Origin: Cylindrodendrum hubeiense | Lineage: Eukaryota; Ascomycota; Sordariomycetes; Hypocreales; Nectriaceae | Assembly (NCBI GenBank): GCA_014621425.1 | Contig: JAANBB010000012.1 | Coordinates: forward strand, 301,906 to 365,905 | DNA length: 64,000 nt | Direction: 5' to 3' | Shown here: piece after piece, positions 11,293-21,948 of the stretch | Layout: every line of letters starts with the position of its first letter | How positions within the stretch are numbered: the first letter of the stretch is position 1 | The notes under the pieces: model-generated | What the model saw: the letters and a program-made list of their open reading frames with translations, nothing else | What the model was told of the DNA's origin: nothing | The model's database searches: none | Position numbers and translations under genes: made by a program

Positions 11293-11814
11293 ATGTCACG
11301 TTTATTCCCTCATCCTCCTTACGCCGAGGATCAACCTCTACCTCGAACATTCATGACTGTCCACATTCTCACCCGGGCCGTTGTCTCCGGGAGCCTCCTC
11401 GCCACGGTGATTGTCGGCGCCGGCCAACTCATCCCTTCCCGGCGCCGGCCTCTCCCGCAGTTCACAACGCGCTTACTTCGCGCTTCATTCGCCACCACCC
11501 TAGTCACCATGGGTCTCTCAGAGGCCTTCTTGCTGTACCATATGCGGGGCAAGGAGGAGATTGAGTGGCAGGATCGCAGCTGGCGGCTTTTGGATAGCGA
11601 CACGCAACGGGGAATTGATGATTGGACGTATGTGGGGATGGCTGCAGGACCGGCAGTGGTATTAGCAAGCAAGGGGACGGCTCTGGGCTTGGTTGCAACA
11701 CTTGGAGCGGGCGGACTAGGTGCCAATGTTGGAGTGATGGGTTATCTGGCTTGGAAGTTCGGCATCCGCAAGATTCTTGAGTCGAAGGAGATCGAGAAGC
11801 CGTTGAAACCATGA
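11293..11814 (+). CDS. small fungal membrane protein (DUF1757-like), unknown function
   Basis: This is a single-exon gene of 173 aa with ATG in a good context (ATCATGTC). Hydrophobic segments are seen at about residues 28-46 (VVSGSLLATVIVGAGQLI), 64-82 (ASFATTLVTMGLSEAFLLYH) and 118-152 (two Gly/Ala-rich stretches, AAGPAVVLASKG and LVATLGAGGLGANVGVMGYL). A basic tail ends in KPLKP. The layout of a TM pair, a charged loop (RGKEEIEWQDRSWRLLDSD) and a Gly-rich hairpin resembles small mitochondrial or ER membrane proteins grouped as DUF1757 in fungi. That assignment is from memory and is not certain. Codon use and the uninterrupted frame support a real gene. Confidence 0.65.
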   Translation: MSRLFPHPPYAEDQPLPRTFMTVHILTRAVVSGSLLATVIVGAGQLIPSRRRPLPQFTTRLLRASFATTLVTMGLSEAFLLYHMRGKEEIEWQDRSWRLLDSDTQRGIDDWTYVGMAAGPAVVLASKGTALGLVATLGAGGLGANVGVMGYLAWKFGIRKILESKEIEKPLKP

Positions 11815-12373
11815 GGAATCACAGAGACATTCACGAGTTATTGTACATTATCGTATTAGATGAGCATGAACTATAAATACAGAGGGGATAAGGGGTGTCT
11901 ATATAATTATAAGCTGCTAATCCTGTTTCCTCGATCGTTCCTAGTGGCCACTAATCATCTTAGCGACCCCTCGCCGTCCCATGGGTGTAGTTAATGGCCC
12001 ACCAATACCTACATGGATGGCCTTTATTGCATACACTGGCGTTCTTGGCGTAGCTAGCACCGACCTTGTGAAGGGGCTCATCCATATTGCCAGAACAGTG
12101 GCTCAATCCACTAGGTTACGGTTCAATTCACTTATGCCAACATACAATACAATGGAATATCGATTCAGCGGTTCCTGACCATCGTTTCACAGGCAAAAGG
12201 CATCATGGTAACACCTACTGCCGAGAGTTGTGTAACAGTGACTCAGCTCTGCTACACAGGCACCAACCAAAAAGCGATCGGCCTTTGTGCATTGTTTTCA
12301 AACTTAGAAACAAGTGAGTATCACAGTCACAGCTCGTTTATTTCATCGCATCAAATTGCAGCTGGTTAAAGCC
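11815..12373. other. intergenic spacer with probable 5'-UTR intron of the next gene
   Basis: No protein-like frame is convincing. A GTGAGT at about 12314 and an AAATTGCAG at about 12361 flank a plausible 5'-UTR intron just before the ATG of the D123-like gene. Reading across it meets a stop upstream, so it would not extend the protein. Confidence 0.4.
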
Positions 12374-13342
12374 ATGAAACTCGTCAAAATCAACCACAGC
12401 GATGTCCTTGCCGACTGCAAAGATGGCCGTTCCACTAATTTTAACACTTGCTTCCACTCCATTAACGAGATTGATCTCCCGCGCGCCTCCGCGGCGCCTT
12501 GTTTATTTACCCGATGGCTTCCCTTGATTCTCCGAACGCGACATCTCGATACAACGGCAGCGCAAACCGTCAAACTTTCCCAATCGCAAACCAAGATGCT
12601 TTTAGATGCATCAGCCAGGTCGATTACAGACCAGACGAATGGTGCGTACGAGGAACGTTTTAAAGATGAGGTTCACCCGGCTTTTTCGTCGCTTCACTTT
12701 CCCGACGATGGCCTTTTTATGCGCCTGAATGGATACCCGCTCAAGGATGGGAAGTACGGAGCGCCCGGGCGTAGATCACTCCACTCCATCCAGGAGATTA
12801 TCTTCTGCTTGACAAGATCCGAGAGAGCCCGGAACGATATGCAAACGAATATCGAAGGCCATTCAGCGACTATTGACCTCATCTTTTTACCGTTCAACGA
12901 TCGCATGGCAAGCAAACACGAGTATCGAGTATACTGTTCGCCCGGAAAGGGAGCCATCGCGGCAGTCAGTCAGTACTGCTGGCACAAACCTTGGATATTT
13001 TCCAGCTTGCAGTCCGAGGAAATGAACAAGACGGCTGACGCCATCTGGAACGGCATTGTGGGAATTCACCAACAAATTATAGGGGATTTAGATCGAACCA
13101 ATGAGTTGGATGCTCTCCTCCTGAAGCAGGGTTACACATTCGACGTTTTCTACAATAAGGAGAAAGGAACCTCGGCGCTGGTTGACCTGAACGTCTTCGG
13201 TGCAACCAGCGGATGCAGATCTTCCTTGTTTCATTGGATTGAAGACTTGACTTTACTTTACGGCGACGAGGAGGAGGTAGAGTTTAACGTCACGGTTGAA
13301 AATCAAGGCGGCGCAGGCATTCTTTCCACCTGTTTTCTTTAG
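12374..13342 (+). CDS. CDC123/D123-like ATP-grasp protein (divergent)
   Basis: This is a single open frame, about 322 aa from the ATG at 12374. Several blocks line up with the D123/Cdc123 fold in order: the entry motif CLFTRWLPLI (D123: C-x-F-x-x-W-x-P), FMRLNGYPLKDG (compare FLRLxxxSPKDA), EYRVYCSPGKGAIAAVSQY (compare EFRCFVxxxxLxxISQ), a linker with RTNELDALLLKQG, and DVFYNKEKGTSALVDLNVFG (compare DVYxxxxxxxxLIDFNPF). Cdc123 is an ATP-grasp chaperone that assembles eIF2. This copy lacks the SPKD serine and the final NPF proline/phenylalanine, and looks like a fungal paralogue rather than the essential gene. The substrate is unknown. The 3' end has an acidic/valine stretch then FL. The methyltransferase-like gene starts about 215 bp downstream. 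Confidence 0.62.
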   Translation: MKLVKINHSDVLADCKDGRSTNFNTCFHSINEIDLPRASAAPCLFTRWLPLILRTRHLDTTAAQTVKLSQSQTKMLLDASARSITDQTNGAYEERFKDEVHPAFSSLHFPDDGLFMRLNGYPLKDGKYGAPGRRSLHSIQEIIFCLTRSERARNDMQTNIEGHSATIDLIFLPFNDRMASKHEYRVYCSPGKGAIAAVSQYCWHKPWIFSSLQSEEMNKTADAIWNGIVGIHQQIIGDLDRTNELDALLLKQGYTFDVFYNKEKGTSALVDLNVFGATSGCRSSLFHWIEDLTLLYGDEEEVEFNVTVENQGGAGILSTCFL

Positions 13343-13556
13343 TTTGTCGAGAAAAAGGCAGCCAAGGGTACTCTTGGAGAACTTCCAACTTGAAGTTGGA
13401 TGTGGCGGAGCTGGTCGAAAAGAGGGCCTCATCAACAAGCGGAAAGCGGAGTAAATTAGTACGAGCGGAGTCGTCTTGTGGCGTCAGGCCGATTTATGCA
13501 ATTTTTTCGCTCATCAATCTCGACTGCGCCTCATTTCACACTGCACTCATCGCACC

Positions 13557-14171
13557 ATGATGAATCCCCTCGCCCTCGACTTAAAGGAGGAGCCAATTCG
13601 TCACGCAGATTGTTGCCTCGGTCTCTCTTCCAAGCTCCTGGACGTCTTGACGGCCATTTTCTCCGACGATGAGCTAGCCAGCCGCCCGCGCACAGTGCTC
13701 TCAATCGGCAGCGGCACAGGATTGCTAGAGGCACTGTGGCTCTCACAGCTCGAATCACAACCACAAGACCAGGGTCAAAATGCTTCAGCGGGTCTTCTTG
13801 TAGAGGGCGTGGAGGTTCATCAGTTGGGTTCCAGGGCCCCTGCCAACAAATATCTCCCAGAGCAAGCCATCAACACGGTCCGTGGCACATGGGAGCTGTC
13901 TTCTCGGCTGCAGGACCCCGATGTGTCTGGGTTGCTGTTTACATATCCCCGCCAGCCAGCTTTGGTGGCACGGTACATCCAGTCGGTTCTTGAGACAAAG
14001 CTCAGTATAAACGTTGTTGTCTGGCTGGGCCCCCTAGCCGACTGGGATGAAATCGAGCCATCTTTTCGGGCCAGTAGTAAGAATGGAGACGAATTTAAGC
14101 TGGATAAAATTAAAAAGGGAGCCGATGCAGGGCTGGGCGAGTACGAAATGATGGCTGTTTTTGCACGGTAG
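13557..14171 (+). CDS. small SAM-dependent methyltransferase-like protein
   Basis: Single exon, about 204 aa. The chosen start is MMNPLALDLKEEP at 13557; an upstream in-frame alternative would add a Cys/His-rich segment that looks non-coding. The sequence TVLSIGSGTGLLEALWLSQL is a typical motif I (hh-x-GxGxG) of Rossmann-fold methyltransferases. It is followed by VEGVEVHQL (acidic end of strand 2 region) and LLFTYPRQPALVARYI, where NPPY-like or DPPR-like motifs are expected. The 204-aa length is short for the class, and it may be a minimal domain. The methyl acceptor cannot be told. Fungal homologues are annotated only as hypothetical proteins, in my recollection. Confidence 0.6.
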   Translation: MMNPLALDLKEEPIRHADCCLGLSSKLLDVLTAIFSDDELASRPRTVLSIGSGTGLLEALWLSQLESQPQDQGQNASAGLLVEGVEVHQLGSRAPANKYLPEQAINTVRGTWELSSRLQDPDVSGLLFTYPRQPALVARYIQSVLETKLSINVVVWLGPLADWDEIEPSFRASSKNGDEFKLDKIKKGADAGLGEYEMMAVFAR

Positions 14172-14384
14172 GCAGATCAACCATCCGGGAGCCGATATTA
14201 GTGCAGCAAGGCACATCGGGAATAAATATGCCAAGGCACATTCGATCCAGATGACCTTGATATCCGTTGAAGGCCGCGAATACCCTATTGCGGTCGGTCT
14301 CGCTAGAAAGCCTAGACATCCAAGGGTTTAAGGGACCCATCCCTCGACAAAGCTTCCATATTCAGATCAAGTGTAGTCTCAGTT

Positions 14385-14630
14385 TTATTCCGTATTCTCT
14401 GCTGCTTTGACCTCTGTTACTTTGGCCCCTGTTGTTTTGGCCTCTTCAAGGTCTTTGAAACCATCAGACTCTTTGAACTCGTTGATATAACGAGACCCTC
14501 CGTCTAACCCTTCCTTTCCTATCTACATGGCCTCATTATCGTCTTCCTTATCATTCCTGGCAACATTAGCCCGTTCCTGCAGAAACAATTCTTCGCCACA
14601 GTCTCCTGCAGTGCTCCAGTTTTCAGTCAT
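14385..14630 (-). pseudogene. small charged ORF with an in-frame TAG (possible short gene or remnant)
   Basis: On the minus strand an ATG at 14630 (context AAGATGA) opens a 35-codon frame beginning MTENWSTAGDCGEE and ending at TAG (14525-14523). The same frame then runs 45 more codons to TAA (14385). This second part contains SRYINEFKESDGFKDLEEAK and a KTTGAKVTEVKAAE low-complexity tail. Both halves are Glu/Lys-rich and similar in composition. A 42-nt GTTGCC...TGTAG segment would splice out the stop in frame, but its donor is poor. It could be a small gene with an intron, a nonsense-inactivated gene, or chance. No family is recognised. Confidence 0.3.
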
Positions 14631-15526
14631 CTTGTCAGCTTATCAACTTTCGCACCTCCAACATGTACATGACGACTACATAGTATCAATACCCATATCG
14701 TTACTTGTGCAGCGATTCGTTTTAGTGTATCCCTATGCAAAAGAACCGCAGGGTTGAGAGAGAGATAAGCCGAGGGCAGAACCCATCAAGTATAAGCCGA
14801 ACCGTAGTTAATGAGGCGGGGCTACTTTTCTGTCTCTCGGGAAATTTTCATAGTCAATGAATTGCTACGTTCGGTTGATATCGTTCCAATTTATTTACAA
14901 TCAAATGCAATCGGAAGAATTTTTGGGGATCCACAGCTTCACATACGGCTTTCTAGGTGCCAAAAACTATCTGAACTACTATGGAAAACACAATCTAGGA
15001 ATCAGTATCAAAATCTTTTATTTCTATGTCCGGCGTGTCCTACCAGGGCGTTTGATGCCGCCAAGGGTGAAGGCTAGACAGTCTACCTTGTCGCGCAACT
15101 TCCACCTAAGGGGAATTGACGCCTAAAATTGGGTTTGAAAATTATACTTAATGAGATGCTATTGAGGTTTTGGTCTTGAGCCAACACAGCAAGAAATTAC
15201 ATCATTTTGTGGCTGTACAGCTGGTACGCTTTGCAGATACAAGGTGGAGCAAGGCAGAATATCGACATGTGGAGCTAGTGAGGCGAAGCTGGATGGTGCG
15301 GCGCGAGCATGGACATGAACTAATCAAGAGCTAAAGGGTTGGGGAAGGATTGGGGCTGAAGCGGAATGATCCATCGCGTGATTGGATGTCGTTTCAGGCT
15401 CCCAGCCCACTGCTCCCTTAATATGAGAAGCTCCCATCACTCGGGATTTTTGGGCATCCACACTCACGATCGCGATATTACCACATTTCGGCTATTTTCC
15501 CACTCATAGACTCCATCACCTCCAAC
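14631..15526. other. intergenic spacer, no gene seen
   Basis: This is upstream DNA of the membrane protein gene at 15527. Open frames around 14811-15126 have no recognisable features and differ between adjacent frames. I see nothing else. Confidence 0.4.
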
Positions 15527-16153
15527 ATGGCGGACAACTCGAGCCAAGACGCCGATCCATACGAATACCTGCGCAGCGACACATTCTGGGGCCTGGGCAT
15601 CTTCATCCTCGCAAACGCCATTTGGACGTCCCTGCAGGTACTCCTCCTCAATGAGCCTGAAAATGAGACCACGGCGAAAGACAATGCCCAGAGTAACGAC
15701 CTGCCCTCCACCGGCAATGTCACGAGCGTAGACAAAGCCTCCGACGGTTACTGTTTGGAGTGGGCAGAGTTACACATCACCTCTCGCGCTCGCCAGATCC
15801 TCGGCCTCGTAATCTGCAGCGTTGTTCTGCCGCTGCAGCTCTTCGAAAGCTACGCGGTCCTCATAACGACATGGCGTATAACCGACATATGCTTGACGAT
15901 TGACCTTGACTTTAAACCGCGTATTCTGTACTACATCATGTACCTGTTCACTGGAATCATCTTCATATTCATATGGACAGCAGTGTTGGCTTCTGGCAAG
16001 TGCGTGCTTGGTTTGCAGCTGGAATATGCCACTGGACTGTATCGGTTCACGCCGAACGCTCATCCTCGTTTATACCGTGTAAAATCATGGGACATGTATG
16101 ATGAGGAAGAGGAAGGGCAGCAGGGACAGAGAAGCGACAAGAGGGAGGCGTAA
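15527..16153 (+). CDS. fungal integral membrane protein, unknown function
   Basis: Single exon, 208 aa, start MADNSSQDADPYEY in good context (CAACATGGC). There are three or four hydrophobic stretches: LGIFILANAIWTSLQVLLL (about 25-43), ILGLVICSVVLPLQLFESYAV (about 90-110), and YYIMYLFTGIIFIFIWTAVLA (about 139-160). N-glycosylation-type sequons (NET, NVT) lie in the first loop. The C-terminus is acidic then charged (YDEEEEGQQGQRSDKREA). It is not recognised beyond a fungal hypothetical protein. The constant frame and the topology support coding potential. Confidence 0.65.
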   Translation: MADNSSQDADPYEYLRSDTFWGLGIFILANAIWTSLQVLLLNEPENETTAKDNAQSNDLPSTGNVTSVDKASDGYCLEWAELHITSRARQILGLVICSVVLPLQLFESYAVLITTWRITDICLTIDLDFKPRILYYIMYLFTGIIFIFIWTAVLASGKCVLGLQLEYATGLYRFTPNAHPRLYRVKSWDMYDEEEEGQQGQRSDKREA

Positions 16154-17194
16154 ATTGCCAGCAGTAGGCAAGCCACGGGTGATGGGTCTTCTTTATCAAA
16201 ACCGTGCTCCGTTCTTAGGGAAACCTAGCCTAACCCAATTTGGCTACCATATTACTTGAGACCGGAGGACACCAAATACAAAGTCGTATATGCTAATTTT
16301 TATGCATGGTAATGTACTGACAGATCATGTACAGCCTAAGCGGCAAACTGTTATCTGATCTTACAATAACCGTGCTATATCAGTAGCCTGTTAATTAAGG
16401 GATGTATTTCCACCTACTACGGAGGTCGGAGGTGAGGTCACATTATCTTAGATTAGATGCCTTGTAGTGGGAGCTGCGGTACTAGGCCTACATATAGACC
16501 GTGTTCAAGAGTGAAGAGCACTATATCAAGATAGTAGGAGCCTCAAGGAGTCATTACCATGATCTTGTACTGTAAAATTTGGAGAAGCTATCGAGAGCTA
16601 TTACTGTGATCTGACGTAAGAAAAGGTGGGTCATAGTTGGTAAAAGTTAAAGCATCTTACGTGATTTATCTTTTCTAGTAAGTCTAGTGGAGATTGATAT
16701 ACCTCTTAGTAGTCGCACTCAGGGTCGTTGCAGGCGATCTGCAGTATGGTTTCCCTACAAATCGACCACGGCTTTATTAATAAGGGAAGCCCCGGCTATA
16801 GGTGTCAATCTGAGTATCCAGGTTTCGCAACCCGATGGCGGAGCCAAGATCCTGCCGCTTTCTCCATCTCACACAGACCCTTGCTTGGTGGAGAAGCGCC
16901 CCACCACGGTGGAACGCAGATGATCTTTCGGGACACATCCGAACGCAGATATTCATGGGCAGATCGTCCGTCCGCCCCTTGTACATAGATTTCACGTCAG
17001 GGCAGTGGCATGTGGAAAAGCGGGACAAGAGTGTGCCAGTTACATATCTCGTATTATGTTCAAAATCCCAACATGAGGTTGGGTAGATAAATTAAAACTA
17101 TGACATCACCTAGAATTAGGTCTATAGTCGGACGTCTATTTACGTGTTACGCCGGAGAAGCGAAGTGCGAGTGTGCTGGGGAGCACACCTGGCG
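16154..17194. other. intergenic spacer, partly AT-rich, possibly degraded mobile DNA
   Basis: From about 16250 to 16720 the sequence is AT-rich with frequent TA-containing words and dense stops in all frames, unlike the GC-rich flanks. This looks like old repeat-derived DNA, perhaps altered by RIP, but no terminal repeats or transposase pieces were recognised. The 16730-17190 part is less AT-rich and also holds no convincing gene. Confidence 0.3.
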
Positions 17195-19340
17195 TCAAAC
17201 ACGGCAGAGGCGGCCGTTCTGGGTGGGAACACCATCGATCTGGCCGGTGATGTACCACTCGTCACTGCCAACACCCTTGTGAGCGTAGAAAAGATCGGTG
17301 GGATCGACCTGGTTCTTGATGGACAACAGACGGGCGTACTTGGCAGTGCCGTAGAAGGACTGCTTGAAGTCGGGCTCGGTCACATCAGACTCGGAAGCGT
17401 AGGTGCCGCTGCCGGGGGAGGCATCGCGCCACGGCTTCATCCAGTCGTTGGTCAGAAGCTTGCTCTTCTGGGCAATGACGTCCCAAGAGCTGCCCTCATC
17501 CCAGTTAATGACGGAGATGGCGAACATGGCAGCGTCGCGCCAGGCAGGGTTGACAGCATTGTCAGGGTAGGGGCCGGGGCCACCGGTGATACCGAAGCCG
17601 ATGACCTGGCCACCCTTGTCAGAGAGACCCTTGATGGCGTCAAAGGTAGCGTTGAACTTGGCAGCGTCGACAAAGTTGGCCTTGGGGAACAGACGGCCGG
17701 CAGTCTTGGAGACGGTACCGCCGACAAGCTCACGGGGGAAGCCAGCCTTCCAAGCAGGGTAGTAGCTGGCATGCTCAGACTCGGTGACAGAGAAGGTGAT
17801 GCCGAGGGCGGTCCAGGCAGTGAAGAGGGGGTTGGCAAGAGTGTGGAGCTGGGCAAGGGTGTGGCCGGGAGCGAACCAAGGCACCATAGAGAAGGTGATG
17901 GTGTCGGTGCCGGTGTGCCAGATGTTCCAGTACTCGTAAGTACCAGCGGCGTTGAAGGTAGGGATGAGCTTGAAGAAGGCACGGACAGCGAGCCAGAAAG
18001 CCTCGTGAGAGAGGGTCGAGCTGGTGCTGAAGTTGAAGGTCATGACAGCGGTCTTGATCTTGGGGAAAGCCTTGACAGTGTACGAGGTGACGACACCATA
18101 GGTGCTGCCACCTCCGCCGCGGAGGGCCCAGAAGAGGTCAGTGTTCTGGTTGCTGTTGGCGGTAAGGAAGCGACCATCGGCAGTGACAACCTCGAGGCTC
18201 AGGATCTGGAAGGGAGGCAGTGGTTAGAATATTGTATGTAAAGGAACAAGAGCATAAAGACTTACCTGATCGGCACCCAGACCATAGAGGGGAGACATAG
18301 GAGAGTGGCCGCCACCAGCAAGGAAGCCACCAGCGTATCCAACACTCATACCCTCACCACCAACAACGGTGACGCCATATTTCTCAGCAGCCTCATAGAC
18401 CTCCTGGCCAATAACACCAGCACCGACCTTGATGGCAGCGCCGGAGTAAGAGCCGGAGGTGTAGGTCTTGTAGTAGTTGATGCTCTTAAAGTTGTGGGTC
18501 CAGATGGACAGAGCACCAGCACCGACAGAGCGACCATTGAAGTCGTGGCCAGTGTTCTTAATAACCAGACGAAGGTTCAGAGCACGGGCGAAGTTGACAG
18601 CCAGCTGAATGTGGGCAACATTCTTGGCATCGACGACATACGACGGGAAGCCTCCCAGGGTGCAGGTGCCCGCGGGATCCTCTGAGGGCTGGCAGGTCAT
18701 ACCCTCATACAGGGGCGACATGGAAGAGGTAGGGTCCAGGATACTAGAGGACATGTTAGCTGCAGCTCGAGACCAATGTGAGGGATATCTTGCTTACTGG
18801 AGGGACGAGTTGGTGAACTGGCTGATCACGTAGCTGCATCGCGCCGCGTTGTAGTTGCCGAAGTCATCGTAGCAGGAAGCGCCGATGGGGACGGTCTTGA
18901 TGAGAGAGCCGCCGGTGACGAGGTTCAGAACCTGCCAGATGATCTGGTTAGGCCACAGAAGGTCGCCAGGGAAGGTCTTGCAGCTAGCCAGAGTCCTGGT
19001 GTTGCGCTTCCGGGCGGAAACGCCCTCGGAGAAGTACAGGACAGTGACATTGCTCAGCTCGAGATCAGTCAGGTTGGCCAGGACATCGCTAGTCAGCTGA
19101 ATCTTCTCCTCAGGGAGGAAGTCCCCAGCAATGACCTCGGACGCCTCGTCAACATTGCTTGCAGTGGCGTCTAATCGGAGTCAGTATTTTCAGCCCAATG
19201 CTACCCTCCCCGGGAGAGGAGCCGACTGGCGAAGCAAACGTACCAATCTCTTCACCGTCAACAACGATAGTCTGTGCCACCACGTGGGAGGCACAGAGGG
19301 CGACAAGACCCCCTACCAAGAGGCGTCGGTTGAGCTGCAT
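17195..19340 (-). CDS. secreted FAD-linked oxidoreductase (isoamyl alcohol oxidase / VAO-type)
   Basis: Four exons (19340-19244, 19170-18798, 18743-18266, 18205-17195) are joined over GT-AG introns of 73, 54 and 60 nt. The phase is consistent, giving 652 aa. Residues 1-22 are a signal peptide ([17 protein letters not shown]), so the enzyme is secreted. The vanillyl-alcohol-oxidase-type FAD domain is clear: [17 protein letters not shown] (His for covalent FAD attachment), [54 protein letters not shown], and the C-terminal berberine-bridge-like motif. The stretch [15 protein letters not shown] has no Cys where bicovalent enzymes have their second flavin link. The family oxidises alcohols, sugars or secondary metabolites with O2, giving H2O2. 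The substrate is unknown. The exon 2 N-terminal extension (ASCYDDFG...) is typical of the isoamyl-alcohol-oxidase subgroup. Confidence 0.88.
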
Positions 19341-21948
19341 CGTGGATGATGGGTATGAAACACCGGGTGATGTTTATGTGGCGGACACGAGGGAGACAGG
19401 ATGCGAGCAGATGTAAATGCTGCTTAGCCTGGGAACCTTTGCAGCCTTTTGTCTGAATCAGTCAAGATCGACAAGTAGCCAAGAGGATCAGGGGACGGGA
19501 ATGGAACAGGCGTGAGAGACGAATGGGAACAGGAGAGGAAGAGCTTGACGCCCGGCGTATATAACATCCACGTGAGGCCCCCGTCGGATAATGGGACCCA
19601 GATGCAGGCTCAGATTGACGGCCAGCTCCTTCATGCGAACCAACGCTTCAGTCGATAGTCCCGGAAGCCAGGGCAAGACCTGGATCTAAGGTCCCCCGAT
19701 GTCCATAGGCGGCAGCTCTAGGCACGGCATTGCGGTGGGGGAGATGGGCTTCACACTGCCTCAACCTATCTTGCCCATCTTGGCCCTGTTGACGAGCGCA
19801 TTTAGGCCAGGTGGCTAGGGATTGCTACCGTTTCCCTGCGTGCCTTGCCCCCACATATGCCGCATCTGGGTTATCCTTGTGACGAGGCCTCATCACGATC
19901 CATGCCCGCGTCGGCGGGATATGCAGGCCAGGGAGATGACTCGTCCTCTTTCGGATGAGGAAAGATCGTCGTGCACCGTATACAATCGGGCTCCCTTACC
20001 ACATGCGTCGAGTGCAGCGGTTGTGGTAACACCAGGCCTACTCTCTCTCCGGAGTAGCGTACCATCACTCCGCTTGGCTCAAGCAGGCATCGGCCGTCGT
20101 CCTTAGCGGTAAGCTTATGTGGCGCCCAATGGCGCTGACGTCGCTTATGCCGCTGCTGCGACCCTGCAACGCGAGCTGAGCATATTTCAGGGCTAACTGT
20201 TGGGCTGTCAGTGGTGCATCCCCGTCGTATACCGGGGAGTACGTAGTAGCCCTTGTGGTAATAACCCAGGGGTTTCTAGTGCCATGCGGAGCTCTGTTAG
20301 CCAAGCCGAGTGTCTTAGCAGCGGAAACCGGGCACGCACAACTGTTGGCCCGCGAGGCCTCTGGTGGAGTCAATGTTGTTTTTCCGACAGAGCGACGTTC
20401 CAGAATGGCCAACGGACAGTTGTGGAGCTCCCTGCCCCTCGTCGAAATGGGAATGCGAACAATTTCCCATGCCCTGACAAATGCCGCAACCCTGGCACTA
20501 CGACTACCGGCTCCGGGGACCCGCGCCTTGGCTCTGCCGCTGAGCTGAGCGGAGCCACAAGCCATCTTGCGGGGGAGGGAGAGGAGAAGGCCTTCTTGCG
20601 GGGATCAGATCTGGATTCAGGGTCTGCGGCAGCTGTGCTTTTGTCTTCAGCACGGGAGCCTAAAGCAATCATATTCGTATACGACAGCGACCGTGCCAGG
20701 GAAGATCTCAATGGCGTTCTAGCTCGTATCGCCATCTCAACGATTTGCTACGATGACCGACCCCGACGAACTCTCTTTCTCGTCCCGCCAAATTCGGCTC
20801 GCAACCCTTGCCCCTGAAGGCATCTTAATCCGGCGCCGTTCCTGTGGGAGCTTAACCGAGGGCTGCTGCGACACCTGGTAGCTTACAAGGTTTGGCCGCT
20901 GGCGGTCCCGTCCCAAAACCGCTCGTCTGAGCCACGACGAGGAGGGAAAAAAGGTTGTCAAGGTTGTGCCAGGGCCTGCGTACTACGTGGTAGCGCCAAC
21001 AGCCCGGACGAAGCCAAGACTCGCGAGACTCGACCAGGGGCTAGCGGCCTCAACTAACGCACAGACTGGACTGTCTGACTGGCCCGGGAGCCCGGAAGCC
21101 GACGTCTGCCCGCTCGCCATCCCCTTAAGCCTTGCATTAGGCCAGGCCTAGCGCCGGGGAACGGATGGACGCGGCATCGCGCCGACGCCGAGGCGACAGG
21201 TTTGCCCTCGATTGCGTTCTGCAATCTCGGGCAACACCCGCTGGCAAACTCAAACCTACTTACATCGAGGGTACGGGCCGAACGGGGTAGCGCCCTTGGC
21301 TGTCTTGGCTCTTCCTCTGTCTTTCTGGCTCATCCCCGCGCGGAGCGCGCGAGGAACCAGTCTGTTCGCCTTCCCGTTGCGGCTGAGGACCGGACCCCGA
21401 GATGCCAGACGTCCAGATGCCAGACATGGCTTCCGATGGCTTCGACGTGGCGCCCACCAGTCGCTCGAGGCACCCGCTAGAACCTGCCCTAATAAACAAC
21501 GGGCTGGGCTCGACGGCGAGCCTGGGAACCCGGTGCTGGACATGCACACGAGTCTCGCCTTTGTAAGGAGTAGCATGCAGAACTTCCCGTAATGGTGGTA
21601 TTGTCAAAAACATAGTTCATACTCGGTTGCTAGCTAAGATGACACAGGCACACTAATCCCAAGGAGTCGGTTCATCGGAGTGGTTCATGTACGTCGCACA
21701 CGAGACCTGGGTATATAGCATTTGCACGGCCCACCCCGGGCTTGACTGGGCTGCGGCGTGCACATCTCCTAAAAGGTTGGAAAGTTACGAAACACAAGAC
21801 ACATCCCGTGCTCTCTTCTAAGGTTTCTCCTGGGTGCTGGGGCTGGTGATATTCTCCGACGACTACGTCGCGTCCCCCCTTCGGGCTTTTCTCTTCAACC
21901 TCGCGTGCTGCTCCTCGCTCTCGCTCTCTTTCGTAGAAATCTCGCAAG
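19341..21948. other. 2.6-kb GC-rich intergenic region between divergent genes, no gene seen
   Basis: This is the divergent spacer between the FAD oxidase gene (minus) and the PTH11-like gene (plus). It contains several open frames of 60-200 codons in overlapping frames on both strands, the pattern expected from GC-rich non-coding DNA. None has recognisable domains or splice-consistent extensions. A TATATAA at about 19557-19563 lies roughly 220 bp upstream of the oxidase ATG and could be its TATA element. A pyrimidine-rich stretch occurs just before the ATG at 21949. Confidence 0.45.

Noticed and set aside
17144..18241. 365-codon plus-strand open frame
   Set aside because: It lies antisense to exon 4 of the FAD oxidase and is Gly/Val/Asp-rich without motifs, an artefact of GC-biased third positions.
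20065..20817. Overlapping 120-205-codon frames on both strands
   Set aside because: GC-rich intergenic DNA. No motif, no consistent codon use, and no splice-linked extension.
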